Of a stretch of DNA of 64,000 nucleotides, positions 17,369 through 26,337 are shown piece after piece (position 1 is the first letter of the stretch; each line of letters opens with the position of its first letter). Location: the NCBI RefSeq assembly GCF_010500615.1, contig NZ_JAAGNX010000003.1, positions 1 to 64,000 of the forward strand. Reading direction: 5' to 3'. The translations under genes and the position numbers were made by a program. The notes beneath the pieces are model-generated. The model searched no databases. It saw only the letters and a program-made list of their open reading frames with translations, and had not been told where the DNA came from. The stretch is from Oceanipulchritudo coccoides (GTDB taxonomy: Bacteria > Verrucomicrobiota > Verrucomicrobiia > Opitutales > Oceanipulchritudinaceae).

Positions 17369-19297
17369 ATGAAGATAATCATACCCCATAGGCTGAGCCT
17401 GATCATCGCCGCAACTTGCCTAGTTCTATCCATCGATAGTTTTGCAGCGCAACCAGGTGGGGATCAATCGGCAGATATCATTAATGCTGGTTTTGAAACG
17501 GGCAATTTGAAGGGTTGGGGCGGTTGGCGGACTAAACGGGCAAAGGTAGTGGATGACGCCCACACTGGCGCCAAAGCCGTCGTGCTCGGCCCGGAGCGTG
17601 GGCTTTGCGCGCAGGTTGTTGAGATACGACCAAACAGTCGGTACCGCTTGTCGGCTTTTGTTAAAACCGAGGCCGGAGCGGAGGAAGTGCAATTGATTGC
17701 CAGTGACTATGGTGGAGCGAAAATGTCTGTTTCCAGTGCCCTTACAGAATATACCGAAGTCAGCCTCGAATTTGTTTCAGCGCGAACGGCCAAGGATATG
17801 CTCGTCATACTTATGCACCCGAGTGGTCCCGGAAAAGGGTATGCCGATACAATCCATCTGGAGTATCTGGGCGAGGCCCCGCCACTAAAGGTGCAGTCCT
17901 TCATTGAACCACAGGAAAGGCCAATTCTCTCGGAGGGAGGCGCCGCCCAGAAATCCGATGCCGAGATGGATTGGTATTTCGATGCAAAGTTTGGCATGTT
18001 CATCCATTGGGGCGTGTATGCTGCCATGGATGAGGGCTCCGAATGGGTCATGCACAACAAAGCCTATCCACCCGACGAGTACAGAATCCGGGCAGAAAAT
18101 CCCGTGGATGGATTTACCGCTTCCGAATTTGACCCTGCAGACTGGGCCGAGCTCGCTAAAACTGCCGGTATGCAATACATGGTTCTGACTGCTCGTCATC
18201 ACGACGGATACGCCCTCTTCGACAGCCAGCACCCCAACAGTTGGACCAGTGTGAAGCACCTCGGGAGGGATTTGATCAGGGAATACACGGATGCTGTCCG
18301 TGAAGCAGGAATTCACGTTGGTTTGTATTACTCTCCAATGAGCTGGCGTTATCCGGGGTACTACGATGTCTGGGGCAATGGCTGCAAACCGAACGTCTGG
18401 GGCTATGAGACAGCCGAATGGCACAAGGAAAACGCCCGTGTGATGAAGGAGGAAGTCTATGAGCAGGTCACCCGGCTTTTTTCGAATTATGGTCCGATCG
18501 AGTACATGTTCTGGGACGGGGCATGGCTGGGTCAAAGTGCTGACGCGGAACTGGAGGACCTCTTCTGGGATACGGGGTTGTATCAGGATCCTGATACAGA
18601 ATGGCCGATCGATGAGTCTTTTAAGGTCCGTGATGAGGAATCCGGAAAGGCCCATGGAATAATGGGGTTGGTCAGGAAGTTTCAACCGCAACTGATCGTG
18701 AATGAGCGCTTCAGCTGGATCGGCGATGTCCATGGCGAGGAAGGCGTTTCTGCATCAGCAGGACCGGTTCGCATTCAACCCACGGAAAAGTGTATGCCGC
18801 TGATGAAAGGCGGCTGGGGTTACCGCCCGAACAGGCCTGTTTTCAGTTTCGAGGAAGTAGTCGTCTACTTGTCAGATTGTGCGGTGCGGAATATCAACCT
18901 GCTCCTCAATGTATCTCCGGACAAGGAGGGCCGTATCCCTGAAAACCAGCGGGATGTCCTCGTGAAGGTTGGCAACTGGCTGGAATCTGTCGGTGAGGCA
19001 ATTTACGAAACCCGCGGAGGACCGTGGCAACCACTCTACGGTGAATATGGATTTACCTATCGGGACAACCGGATCTTTGCCCATGTTTTTGAGGGGTATC
19101 AAGACCGGTCCTTGGGGACTTTCACGACACAGGCCCTCGGGGTCCACAAAGTTGAATCGGTTAAAAACCTGCAGTCCGGGAAGGAGCTCGACTGGGTTAG
19201 AAACAAGGACAACACCATTACAATCAATGATGTTGATTACGGTACAAGCCCGGCTCTGACCGTTCTGCAAATCTCCCTGACACAAAATGTATACTGA
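17369..19297 (+). CDS. Secreted alpha-L-fucosidase (GH29) with N-terminal CBM-like domain
   Basis: This 642-residue enzyme removes alpha-linked fucose. A signal peptide covers about residues 1-26. Residues ~30-165 form a jelly-roll carbohydrate-binding domain (NAGFETGNLKGWGGW, SRYRLSAFVK). The GH29 barrel from ~200 has FGMFIHWGVYA, YMVLTARHHDGYALFDS, and EYMFWDGAW with Asp383 as the probable nucleophile. CAVRNINLLLNVSPDKEGRIP is a typical later GH29 segment. The gene begins 13 bp after the mscS remnant. Together with the sulfatase it suggests fucoidan or other sulfated fucan use, though the two genes are 14 kb apart. Confidence 0.93.
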   Translation: MKIIIPHRLSLIIAATCLVLSIDSFAAQPGGDQSADIINAGFETGNLKGWGGWRTKRAKVVDDAHTGAKAVVLGPERGLCAQVVEIRPNSRYRLSAFVKTEAGAEEVQLIASDYGGAKMSVSSALTEYTEVSLEFVSARTAKDMLVILMHPSGPGKGYADTIHLEYLGEAPPLKVQSFIEPQERPILSEGGAAQKSDAEMDWYFDAKFGMFIHWGVYAAMDEGSEWVMHNKAYPPDEYRIRAENPVDGFTASEFDPADWAELAKTAGMQYMVLTARHHDGYALFDSQHPNSWTSVKHLGRDLIREYTDAVREAGIHVGLYYSPMSWRYPGYYDVWGNGCKPNVWGYETAEWHKENARVMKEEVYEQVTRLFSNYGPIEYMFWDGAWLGQSADAELEDLFWDTGLYQDPDTEWPIDESFKVRDEESGKAHGIMGLVRKFQPQLIVNERFSWIGDVHGEEGVSASAGPVRIQPTEKCMPLMKGGWGYRPNRPVFSFEEVVVYLSDCAVRNINLLLNVSPDKEGRIPENQRDVLVKVGNWLESVGEAIYETRGGPWQPLYGEYGFTYRDNRIFAHVFEGYQDRSLGTFTTQALGVHKVESVKNLQSGKELDWVRNKDNTITINDVDYGTSPALTVLQISLTQNVY

Positions 19298-19332
19298 TTC
19301 TTGACAGTGCCGAAAAAAAATTATTTCCAAAC

Positions 19333-20478
19333 ATGATGGATACATCACGCATTGGAAATTGGATACTAAAACTCACTGCAATCTTAGCCACTTCTCTTTC
19401 GCCGCTCTGTGCCCAAGAAGGTTGGCAAACATCCGACACCGCCGGGCTCTTGAATTCCTGGAGCGGTGTGGCCTATGGCGGCGGGGTTTTTATTGCGGTA
19501 AATGGCTGGGGTAAAATTGCCCGTTCAACAGATGGAGGGCAGACTTTTACTGAGGTTCTTGATGCTGGCTGGGCAATTGAAGATGTGGAATATGGGTCCA
19601 ATGGATCAACAATGGCCTTCTGGGCTACTGGCCGAAGCGGGTCCGGGGATTTCCTTTATGAGTCCACCGATGGCGGGCAGACATGGAATGACCGGGCTGG
19701 GGAATTTCCATTCCCCTTTTCGGATGGAGGTGCTGACATTTCACTCGATGTGGATGGCAATCTGATCTATACAAAGCTTCGGGGGAACAATAACATTGGG
19801 GATGCGTTTCTGTATCAGGGAACCTATTACGCCTATGGGTCCGGGCCGGAATCCAGCGTTCTTACTTCGACCAATGGAACGGACTTTACAACTGCAGTCG
19901 CGGATTCAGGACTCTGGCTTCTTGGCGGTATCGAGTTGGATGGTAATGCGTTAGTCTATGGGGTGACCTTTGAAACACCGGGTGATTTCAGCACCCGCCG
20001 CGGGGTCGTCTTCGAACCAACAACCAATCCGTCCGCCCCAGGCAATCCCACGATCATTGAAACCAGCAACAACACATACATTTCCGATATTGATCAGGAT
20101 CCAGCTACTCCCACGACCCTCTACGCGACGGGCGGCTATGCCTTGCTCACTTCTTTTGACAGCGGAGCCTCGTGGACGGCTGATGCGGTGGCCGACGGAA
20201 CCGTCTTGTTTGATATGAGTGAAATGGCAATCGGTGACAGCGGACGGGTAGCCGTTGGAGCCCAAGGCATCTACTATCTTGGCGGGGGCAATGACAGCCC
20301 TACCGAATGGGGTGGCTACCCCATCGTCGACGGCTATGTGGACACAATTGGGTGGACCGGGCTGCTGTACGCTGAATTTGCCCCCTGGATTTATTTCGTC
20401 TCCCTGGATAATTGGGCATTTATCCCGGAACCGGGAACTGAAGATGCTGGTGGCTGGGTATTTATCCCATCGCCTTGA
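19333..20478 (+). CDS. Secreted BNR-repeat-like protein with Trp-rich tail
   Basis: A 381-residue protein with a signal peptide (ends near LCAQEGW). It has sialidase/photosystem-stability-factor type BNR signatures (RSTDGGQTFTEV, ESTDGGQTWNDR, TSFDSGASWTADA), suggesting a beta-propeller. The sialidase catalytic arginine/tyrosine set is not evident, so a binding rather than hydrolytic role is more likely. The final ~55 residues (IGWTGLLYAEFAPWIYF, DNWAFIPEPG, GGWVFIP) form a Trp/aromatic-rich tail resembling that of the HAF/RCC1 protein. It is 35 bp downstream of the fucosidase. Confidence 0.65.
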   Translation: MMDTSRIGNWILKLTAILATSLSPLCAQEGWQTSDTAGLLNSWSGVAYGGGVFIAVNGWGKIARSTDGGQTFTEVLDAGWAIEDVEYGSNGSTMAFWATGRSGSGDFLYESTDGGQTWNDRAGEFPFPFSDGGADISLDVDGNLIYTKLRGNNNIGDAFLYQGTYYAYGSGPESSVLTSTNGTDFTTAVADSGLWLLGGIELDGNALVYGVTFETPGDFSTRRGVVFEPTTNPSAPGNPTIIETSNNTYISDIDQDPATPTTLYATGGYALLTSFDSGASWTADAVADGTVLFDMSEMAIGDSGRVAVGAQGIYYLGGGNDSPTEWGGYPIVDGYVDTIGWTGLLYAEFAPWIYFVSLDNWAFIPEPGTEDAGGWVFIPSP

Positions 20479-20491
20479 CCCTCTGGAGACC

Positions 20492-20511
20492 AGCTGAATT
20501 CACTTTCAGCT
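20492..20511. terminator. Hairpin between convergent genes
   Basis: AGCTGAA (20492-20498) and TTCAGCT (20505-20511) form a perfect 7-bp stem with a 6-nt loop, between the convergent BNR-like gene and the lipoprotein gene. It lacks a T-tract, so its strength as a terminator is uncertain. Confidence 0.35.
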
Positions 20512-20526
20512 CCCGACAGAAAGCCA

Positions 20527-21075
20527 TCATTCCACTAACGACATTCCCTCAGCGATGACAACTACGTTGCCCGGGACCGAGTCTATCGAGAGGACTCCTT
20601 TAACGACCACGGTTGCGTTCTCTGACAAGCCGGCTGATTCACGAAGGTTGACTGGAAGTGGGTCTCCATTGTCGTCAACAAACTGAACGAAAGCCCGCGA
20701 TGCTGCAAGTTTGTCAGGATCTTCACAACAGGCATCCCAGGGTGTCGGACAGTGGCCTTCCTCGCCACCTTCATCGCAGAAATAGACGGATTCATCGGTT
20801 AACACAAAGCCGGCAAAGTCCTCCGACAGCGGAGTGAGGGTCCCGCCAATACGACCGGTGACCACAACTGGATCCCCGGCACTCGCGGACTCCAAGGCGC
20901 TGACAAGGCTGGTCGTATTGTTCGGCATCTCCGCAAGGAGGAAGCGTGTCGGCTGGTCAACGGGCTCAGCTGTGACTTCAGCTGTTACCTTGTTATTCGA
21001 TTCACCTCCACAACCTGCCAAAAGCAAAGCAAAAAGAGCGATGAGTCCAAGTACGGATGTTTTCGTATGTTTCAT
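20527..21075 (-). CDS. Lipoprotein with a Cys-rich CPTPWDACCED motif
   Basis: This 182-residue protein has a lipoprotein signal (ALLLAGCGGES, lipobox cysteine at about residue 22), so it should be membrane-anchored on the extracytoplasmic side. Mid-protein it carries FCDEGGEEGHCPTPWDACCED, with four cysteines and many acidic residues, suggesting metal binding or disulfides. The flanking DPVVVTGRIGGTLTP and ATVVVKGVLSID segments look like an OB-fold beta barrel. I know of no function for the family. It is the last gene of the - strand ABC export operon, 40 bp after the second permease. A role as an extracytoplasmic partner of that exporter is inferred from position only. Confidence 0.65.
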   Translation of the reverse strand: MKHTKTSVLGLIALFALLLAGCGGESNNKVTAEVTAEPVDQPTRFLLAEMPNNTTSLVSALESASAGDPVVVTGRIGGTLTPLSEDFAGFVLTDESVYFCDEGGEEGHCPTPWDACCEDPDKLAASRAFVQFVDDNGDPLPVNLRESAGLSENATVVVKGVLSIDSVPGNVVVIAEGMSLVE

Positions 21076-21114
21076 TGTATTGTGTTAATGTTAGATTAAG
21101 TCTGTTGTTAAAAT

Positions 21115-22266
21115 TTAGCCCGACCGGAGGGCTGTTGGGACGGGCATTCGCAAGCAACGGATCGCTGGCGGAAGGGTCCCGATCGTTCCAAGAAGAAGCG
21201 CAGTAATAAACCCCACCAGAAGAACAGTCCCGGTGAGTTCCATGCGAAAGGTCCCCATTGAAAACTGGACCATGGTTCCATCAAGTAGCAGCAGACTGGA
21301 TGAAACGGCCAAAACGAGCCCCACTGCCTGCGTGAAAAGACTTTCTTGGATAAGAGAAAGCAGAACTGATCGCCGGCGATAACCGAGTGTTTGAAGCGTG
21401 GCCAACTCGCGAACACGGGCTGAGAAAGATGCGTACAGCATGTTAAGGCCGCCCATAATCGCCCCTACAGCCACCATGGCGGCGGTGAGCCACGTCATGC
21501 TCCGGATGGGTCCGTAGAAAGCGGAAAGATTGGCATAGTATTCACTTTCCGATACAACCACCAACTCAAGATCAAGACGCTGTTTGGCAAACAAGTCAGC
21601 GCGTTTCAGGTCAGCTGGATCATCCAGACGGATCACCACACAGGAAAGGGTTTCCCGCTGGATCAGAGTCATCAGGTCACTCCGGTTAAACCAGACTTCG
21701 GACTCCATGACCGTCCCTTCGGCATCGAATCGTCCCGAAATACGAAACTCCTCTCCTTCAAAGAGGAGGATATTTCCAACGGCAAGATCGTCCTGACCTA
21801 CCCCGATCAGGTGATGGGCCAGCCGGCCCACAATGACCTCACCTGACGCAGGCCACCGGCCCTCCAAAAGTCGCGCCTCCTGGTGCACTTCAAAAACCGC
21901 CGGAGTGACTCCGCGGGTCAGACCCTGTGCCGGGTTGACTCCGGGAATGCCGAGCATTCCGTTGTAGTGAACTTCTCCTGACACCGCGGACACACCCGCG
22001 CGCTCGGATATTCCGCGCACACCAGCAGTGATCATTGACTCGGATTGCATGGAAATCTGGCTTCGCTCGACACTCTCCTCGGAACCAGCCCCGAGAAATA
22101 TGACGTTGTCCGGGGACCCGCTGGCCTGAAGCAGTCCGTTCATGCCACTATTGAAGGAACCGGCGGCGATGATCAGCAAAATCACAAGTGCCGAGCCACC
22201 TGCTTTCTGAAGAAAGCGGCCCGGTTCACGAATGAGGTTTCGGTAGGCGTATGAAAATGGAAGCAT
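21115..22266 (-). CDS. ABC transporter permease, FtsX/MacB type (second)
   Basis: A 383-residue permease of the FtsX/LolC/MacB type. It has one N-terminal TM helix (ALVILLIIAAGSFNSG), a large periplasmic domain (about residues 50-250), then three C-terminal TM helices beginning with LTAAMVAVGAIMGGLNMLY and including the family stretch RVRELATLQTLGYRRRSVLLSLI. It follows the other permease with 3 bp between them, so the pair probably forms a heterodimer driven by the adjacent ATPase. These transporters act as mechanotransmission devices that push substrates from the periplasmic side rather than through a channel. Confidence 0.88.
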   Translation of the reverse strand: MLPFSYAYRNLIREPGRFLQKAGGSALVILLIIAAGSFNSGMNGLLQASGSPDNVIFLGAGSEESVERSQISMQSESMITAGVRGISERAGVSAVSGEVHYNGMLGIPGVNPAQGLTRGVTPAVFEVHQEARLLEGRWPASGEVIVGRLAHHLIGVGQDDLAVGNILLFEGEEFRISGRFDAEGTVMESEVWFNRSDLMTLIQRETLSCVVIRLDDPADLKRADLFAKQRLDLELVVVSESEYYANLSAFYGPIRSMTWLTAAMVAVGAIMGGLNMLYASFSARVRELATLQTLGYRRRSVLLSLIQESLFTQAVGLVLAVSSSLLLLDGTMVQFSMGTFRMELTGTVLLVGFITALLLGTIGTLPPAIRCLRMPVPTALRSG

Positions 22267-22269
22267 GGC

Positions 22270-23421
22270 TCAGGAGTCTCTTAAGGATTCAACAATGGGC
22301 CGGCGCGCTGCCTCGAAGGCTGGCCACACCGATGATAATAAAGCCAGAACAAGCGCAATGACGATGCCGGCAAGGGTCACGGAGCTGCTTGGATTCAGCG
22401 CCAGAGTTAGGCCTTCGCTGCCAAAAGTGAATCGTTGCCAACTGAAAAATCCCGCGGCCCCGAAGCTGCCCAGGATACCGCCGGCAAGCCCCAGTAATAT
22501 CCCTTCAAAAACAACCAATAACCCGATTGATTGCTGCTGAAAGCCAATTGTCTGGAGGATAGCGCCTTCCTTGATACGCGATCGCGAGGCCAGCAGGAGT
22601 GCATTGGCCACCAGACCAAGAACCCCGAGGACCGCCCCGAAGCCCAGCCAGCGGGTAAACCCGATCATCTCCACCATGTCCTTGGCAGTCTGGGCAAAAA
22701 AGGCCTTCTCCGGACGAGTAATTGTCGGGGCACTGTCATACTTGAATAGGGCGTCGATCTTTTCCGCCACTGGATCGAGCTGCGAAGGATCCGTTACACG
22801 CACATTGAACTGCGTAACGGTCCCGAGCCCCACCCGGCTCGCCTGCTGCAGGAATGGTAAATGCACATAAGCAACATTGTTATCTTGCGCATTCGGTGAC
22901 CGGATGATCCCAGACACCACCACGCGAACCCCGACCGCCTCAAAGGTGTCACCCGTGTTCAGGTTTCGCTTGATGGCAAAGGTCTGCCCGACAAGAGCCC
23001 CGTCAGAGCGCTTCATCCAGTCGTCATAAGAGCCTTCAAGCAGTTCCAAGTCAGGGTTGTAGCTTTGCAAGTTCTCCCTGGGCACACCTCTAAATGCAAT
23101 GACGTCGAGGCTGGCACCGCAATTGTTCACCGCGACCTGGATAGGTATCGCTTCTGCAACACCGTCAATTTTGCGGATTTCACTCAAGTAATGCTCGGGA
23201 AGACGTGAAGTTGCCGGACAAAACCGGTTCTCCCGGTAAACGACGAGGGTTGTGTCATTGGCTGTCACGCTGGTGGCCTTGCTGAGTGCCGCCTGCATGG
23301 TCTCTACACTGCTGAAGAGAAACATGCCCACGGCAACTCCCAGAATAGTCAGGATACTTCGTGTCTTGTGCCGCCAGGCTTGCTTTGCGGCGAGATTGAA
23401 CAAGTTGAAATACTGTCTCAT
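22270..23421 (-). CDS. ABC transporter permease, FtsX/MacB type (first)
   Basis: This 383-residue paralogue has the same layout as its neighbour: TM helix near the N-terminus (RSILTILGVAVGMFLFSSVET), MacB-like periplasmic domain, and three TM helices at the end, with IKEGAILQTIGFQQQSIGLLV as the conserved coupling segment. Its start overlaps the ATPase stop by 4 bp (ATGA), indicating translational coupling. The conserved Asn-Cys pair in the periplasmic domain (VNNCGASLD, FCPATSR) adds to the cysteine-rich theme of the operon. Confidence 0.88.
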   Translation of the reverse strand: MRQYFNLFNLAAKQAWRHKTRSILTILGVAVGMFLFSSVETMQAALSKATSVTANDTTLVVYRENRFCPATSRLPEHYLSEIRKIDGVAEAIPIQVAVNNCGASLDVIAFRGVPRENLQSYNPDLELLEGSYDDWMKRSDGALVGQTFAIKRNLNTGDTFEAVGVRVVVSGIIRSPNAQDNNVAYVHLPFLQQASRVGLGTVTQFNVRVTDPSQLDPVAEKIDALFKYDSAPTITRPEKAFFAQTAKDMVEMIGFTRWLGFGAVLGVLGLVANALLLASRSRIKEGAILQTIGFQQQSIGLLVVFEGILLGLAGGILGSFGAAGFFSWQRFTFGSEGLTLALNPSSSVTLAGIVIALVLALLSSVWPAFEAARRPIVESLRDS

Positions 23422-24131
23422 GCGGTGGCCTTTTCTTTTTGATGCGCTTCAAGCAACTGGCCTTTTTCCAAATGCAGGCAGCGGTCGGCTGCATCAGCGG
23501 CGCGCGGATCATGGGTCACCATGACAATGGTTTTCCCGTGCTCTCTGGACAGGCGTTGCAGGAGATCAAGAATTTGCCCGGCGGCACTGCTATCGAGGTC
23601 GCCGGTTGGTTCGTCAGCCACAAGTAATTGTGGATCGGTGACAATCGCCCGGGCGATGGCCACGCGCTGCTCCTGTCCACCGGACAATTCCGAGGGAAAG
23701 TGAGTGGCCCGGTCGGCCAAATCGACAAGGTCAAGTGCGGCCTCCACGCGAAAACGTCGCCCTGACTTGCTGAGTCCCTTGTCGAGAAGAAGGGGTAACT
23801 CAATGTTCTCAAACGCCGTCAAAATGGGCACAAGGTGATAGAGCTGAAAAATGTAACCGCAGTGCTTACCGCGCCAGGTTGTCAGTTCCCCGCGGGACAT
23901 TCCCGCAATGTCCTCGCCACCGATAAACAACTTGCCAGAGCTGGGCCGGTCAATTCCGGCAAGGCAGTTCAACAAAGTGGTCTTGCCCGAGCCGGAAGGC
24001 CCCATCAAGGCAAGAAATTCGCCCCGCTCAACTTGCAGGTCCAGTTCCTCAAGCGGGGTTACTGTGGTTGTCCCTTTGCGATAGCTTTTTCCCAGCTTCT
24101 CGCAGATGATAAAATGGTTCTCGTTATTCAT
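23418..24131 (-). CDS. ABC transporter ATP-binding protein (LolD/MacB type)
   Basis: A 237-residue ATPase with all the expected motifs: Walker [10 protein letters not shown] near residues 39-47, Q-loop, signature [14 protein letters not shown], Walker [14 protein letters not shown] and the switch histidine in VMVTHDPR. The opening [19 protein letters not shown] and the DEPTGDLDS form are characteristic of the LolD/MacB/FtsE subgroup that pairs with FtsX-type permeases. It lies between the adaptor gene and the two permease genes. Confidence 0.95.
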   Translation of the reverse strand: MNNENHFIICEKLGKSYRKGTTTVTPLEELDLQVERGEFLALMGPSGSGKTTLLNCLAGIDRPSSGKLFIGGEDIAGMSRGELTTWRGKHCGYIFQLYHLVPILTAFENIELPLLLDKGLSKSGRRFRVEAALDLVDLADRATHFPSELSGGQEQRVAIARAIVTDPQLLVADEPTGDLDSSAAGQILDLLQRLSREHGKTIVMVTHDPRAADAADRCLHLEKGQLLEAHQKEKATA

Positions 24132-24152
24132 TTTTTAAAAGTTGAATTGTCA

Positions 24153-25622
24153 TTAATATTGGATACGGGAACCTTCCCGCAACTCACTCGATGTCTTGAC
24201 CACGACACGGTCACCGGGCCGTAGCCCTTCCCTGACAAGGGCGTAGCCATCCCGTTCCTCACCCGCCAATCTTACCTGACGGCGTTCTGTCCGGCGGCCA
24301 CTCTCGTCCACTACCCAGACAAATGGCTCAGGGCCGGAGCCGTCGTAAAGGGCCAGCGTGGGGACAAGAACACTTAACCCGCGCGCTCCACCGGTGCCGG
24401 ATTCGACAACACCTTCAGGTCCGGATTGAATTGAACTATCTGTAACTCTTGTATCCAGAAAACGGGCACGACACAAAATTTCCGGTCGCAGTCCTGCGGG
24501 CGGGTTATCGATACGGACCTTGACTTGGAGTGTGTTCCGCTGCAGGTCGGCTTCACCAACAATCCGCTGTATATGACCTTTCAGCTCCACCCCTCCGAGA
24601 AACTCACTCTCCACAAGAACGGCCTGCCCCGGGGACAATCGTGCGGCCTCCGCGATTGGCACATCAATACGCGCTTGAAGCTTTTCAGGCTGGAATAGAA
24701 TCGCTACCGTGGCCGATTCCGGATTATCGGCCATCAGGACCTTCTTCTGCCCCGGAGCGACCATCAGGCGCTGGATGATCCCGTCCACGGGTGCCCGGAC
24801 AATCATGCGGTCAAACTCCAATTGCGCCTCCCTGAGTCGGACCTGCGCTTCTGCTAAAAGGCTGCTGCGGACCCGCAATTGTCCACCAAGACGCTGTGCC
24901 TCAAGTTCACGCTCGAGCACCTGCGCTTTCAGGGCCTCAACCGTCTGCTCCTGTGTGCGAAGTCTCAATCCAGCCTGGATGATTTCCTGCTCAGCCAAAA
25001 CCTCCGGACCAAGATCCTCTGCGCGGATGGCCAGGTCGCTCAACTCTTGTCGACGAGCCTCTGCGACCTCAATCTGCTGTTGCATACTTTCTATTCGGGC
25101 ATGGGCCAGCTCCTGCTCGCTTGCCGCTGCATCCAAAGCCGCTTTCGCTGCTGAGAGATTGGCTTCTGCCATATTCAGCCGGAGTTCCGAATCGTCATCA
25201 ATAAGGGTTGCTATCGGATCCCCCGCTCTGACCGATTGACCTTCCAGCACATGAACCCTGTCCACAATCCCGCCGGCCAGCGCTGTTGCCCGGTGAGGAT
25301 AAGGATCCGCCTCAATCCAGCCGGAAGCTTGGAATAGGGCCGTGCCTGCATACGGGTTGCCGGTCCGGGTTTCCAAAACCGCACCGCCAGTGGGATTCCC
25401 ACCCTTTGTCTCGGGCAGGGTGACGACTGGTTCAACGACAACGGATGTCGCTGGAAGCATCCGTTCCCCGAACAGGATGAGTACCAGGAGCACGGCGATA
25501 ACTGCCAGTATCCATGGAATGCCTGCGACGGCGGTTTGTCGCCAGCGCCGGGTGGGTTTATTATTGGGAGAGGGCTTCTCCCTGTCTCTACTTCGGCTTA
25601 GTGCCTGTAATTTATCTTCCAT
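24153..25622 (-). CDS. HlyD/MacA-type periplasmic adaptor protein
   Basis: The frame is open up to 25715, but the ATG at 25622 (MEDKLQALSRSRD) gives the usual short cytoplasmic tail before one TM helix (ILAVIAVLLVLILFGERML), so I prefer it (about 489 residues). The rest is a membrane-fusion protein: a lipoyl-like half motif (ALAGGIVDRVHVLEGQSVRAGDPIATL), a long alpha-helical hairpin (about residues 150-275), the second lipoyl half (RAPVDGIIQRLMVAPGQ) and beta-barrel domains. It would bridge the ABC permeases to an outer membrane channel, but no TolC-like gene is present in the window. Confidence 0.88.
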   Translation of the reverse strand: MEDKLQALSRSRDREKPSPNNKPTRRWRQTAVAGIPWILAVIAVLLVLILFGERMLPATSVVVEPVVTLPETKGGNPTGGAVLETRTGNPYAGTALFQASGWIEADPYPHRATALAGGIVDRVHVLEGQSVRAGDPIATLIDDDSELRLNMAEANLSAAKAALDAAASEQELAHARIESMQQQIEVAEARRQELSDLAIRAEDLGPEVLAEQEIIQAGLRLRTQEQTVEALKAQVLERELEAQRLGGQLRVRSSLLAEAQVRLREAQLEFDRMIVRAPVDGIIQRLMVAPGQKKVLMADNPESATVAILFQPEKLQARIDVPIAEAARLSPGQAVLVESEFLGGVELKGHIQRIVGEADLQRNTLQVKVRIDNPPAGLRPEILCRARFLDTRVTDSSIQSGPEGVVESGTGGARGLSVLVPTLALYDGSGPEPFVWVVDESGRRTERRQVRLAGEERDGYALVREGLRPGDRVVVKTSSELREGSRIQY

Positions 25623-25743
25623 AACAATCTGAATAAGTTGCTGCGATTCATTGCGAATGAGATTCGCGAAGTCAGTAAGCGTCCGGAACAACCGGACGCG
25701 GATGGGCCTCGCCAATGGGCGATTCCCGCTTATTCAGATAGAC

Positions 25744-26133
25744 TCACAACTGCCAGCTAGACAGAATAGCTCTGGGTGGTCCGTGGGAAGGCAGAAAATA
25801 CCGATCACGGTCAGCACTCCTTGAAGGAGCCGAAGAGAATATGGGCAAATGACCAGTTTGGGCCGTTGGAACCACACTTGTGGTCATGGATTGCTGGTAA
25901 TCCAAAAGGTGCGGCAAGGGCGTTTCCTCTGGAACTTCATCCCCAACAATACAACACAGACAGTTCATCCCACAGGGCTGTGAACTGGTTTTCTCGCTGG
26001 ATTGCTCAGCGCTTCCTGCGCAACAACCCATGTTGACTTCTTCGCCGCAATCAGGCGCATAGGCATGTAACTGCACGCCCCAGAATAACATCTGGAGGGC
26101 AATTAGCAGGACTGTCGCTGTGCGGAACACCAT
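25744..26133 (-). CDS. Small exported cysteine-rich protein heading the ABC export operon
   Basis: A 129-residue protein with an N-terminal hydrophobic signal (ATVLLIALQMLFWGVQLHAYA). The mature start has clustered cysteines: PDCGEEVNMGCCAGS and QPCGMNCLCCIVG, giving seven to eight Cys within ~35 residues. A metal-binding or thiol role is suggested. Small Cys-rich exported proteins of this kind occur beside heavy-metal efflux genes in other bacteria, but I cannot name a family. It lies ~120 bp upstream of the adaptor start on the same strand and is likely the first gene of the operon. Confidence 0.55.
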   Translation of the reverse strand: MVFRTATVLLIALQMLFWGVQLHAYAPDCGEEVNMGCCAGSAEQSSEKTSSQPCGMNCLCCIVGDEVPEETPLPHLLDYQQSMTTSVVPTAQTGHLPIFSSAPSRSADRDRYFLPSHGPPRAILSSWQL

Positions 26134-26337
26134 TTAATAAACAATGCGGAAACCCCGAGTTGTCAAGGTCGGTTGAATCATCCTGATGTCCTGATTACTC
26201 AATCGGATCCTATTGCCAAACAGACCGCCTCCCCCGGCAAAGCTGCTGCATTCTGAGGAAATTCTACCCTGCTGAGGCTAGCACTAGGCCTGGTTGGTTT
26301 ATCTCAGCTTGAGTGCGACCACTAATGGAACAACCTC

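Noticed and set aside
17885-18733. 282-codon open frame antisense to the fucosidase
   Set aside because: It lies wholly inside a GH29 gene with clear motifs, has no recognisable domain and reads as a codon-bias shadow.
26136-26166. TTGACA/TTTATT pair with 19-bp spacing before the Cys-rich gene, suggestive of a MerR-type promoter
   Set aside because: The -10 element would sit only 2 bp before the ATG, placing the transcript start inside the gene, and no convincing dyad fills the spacer.
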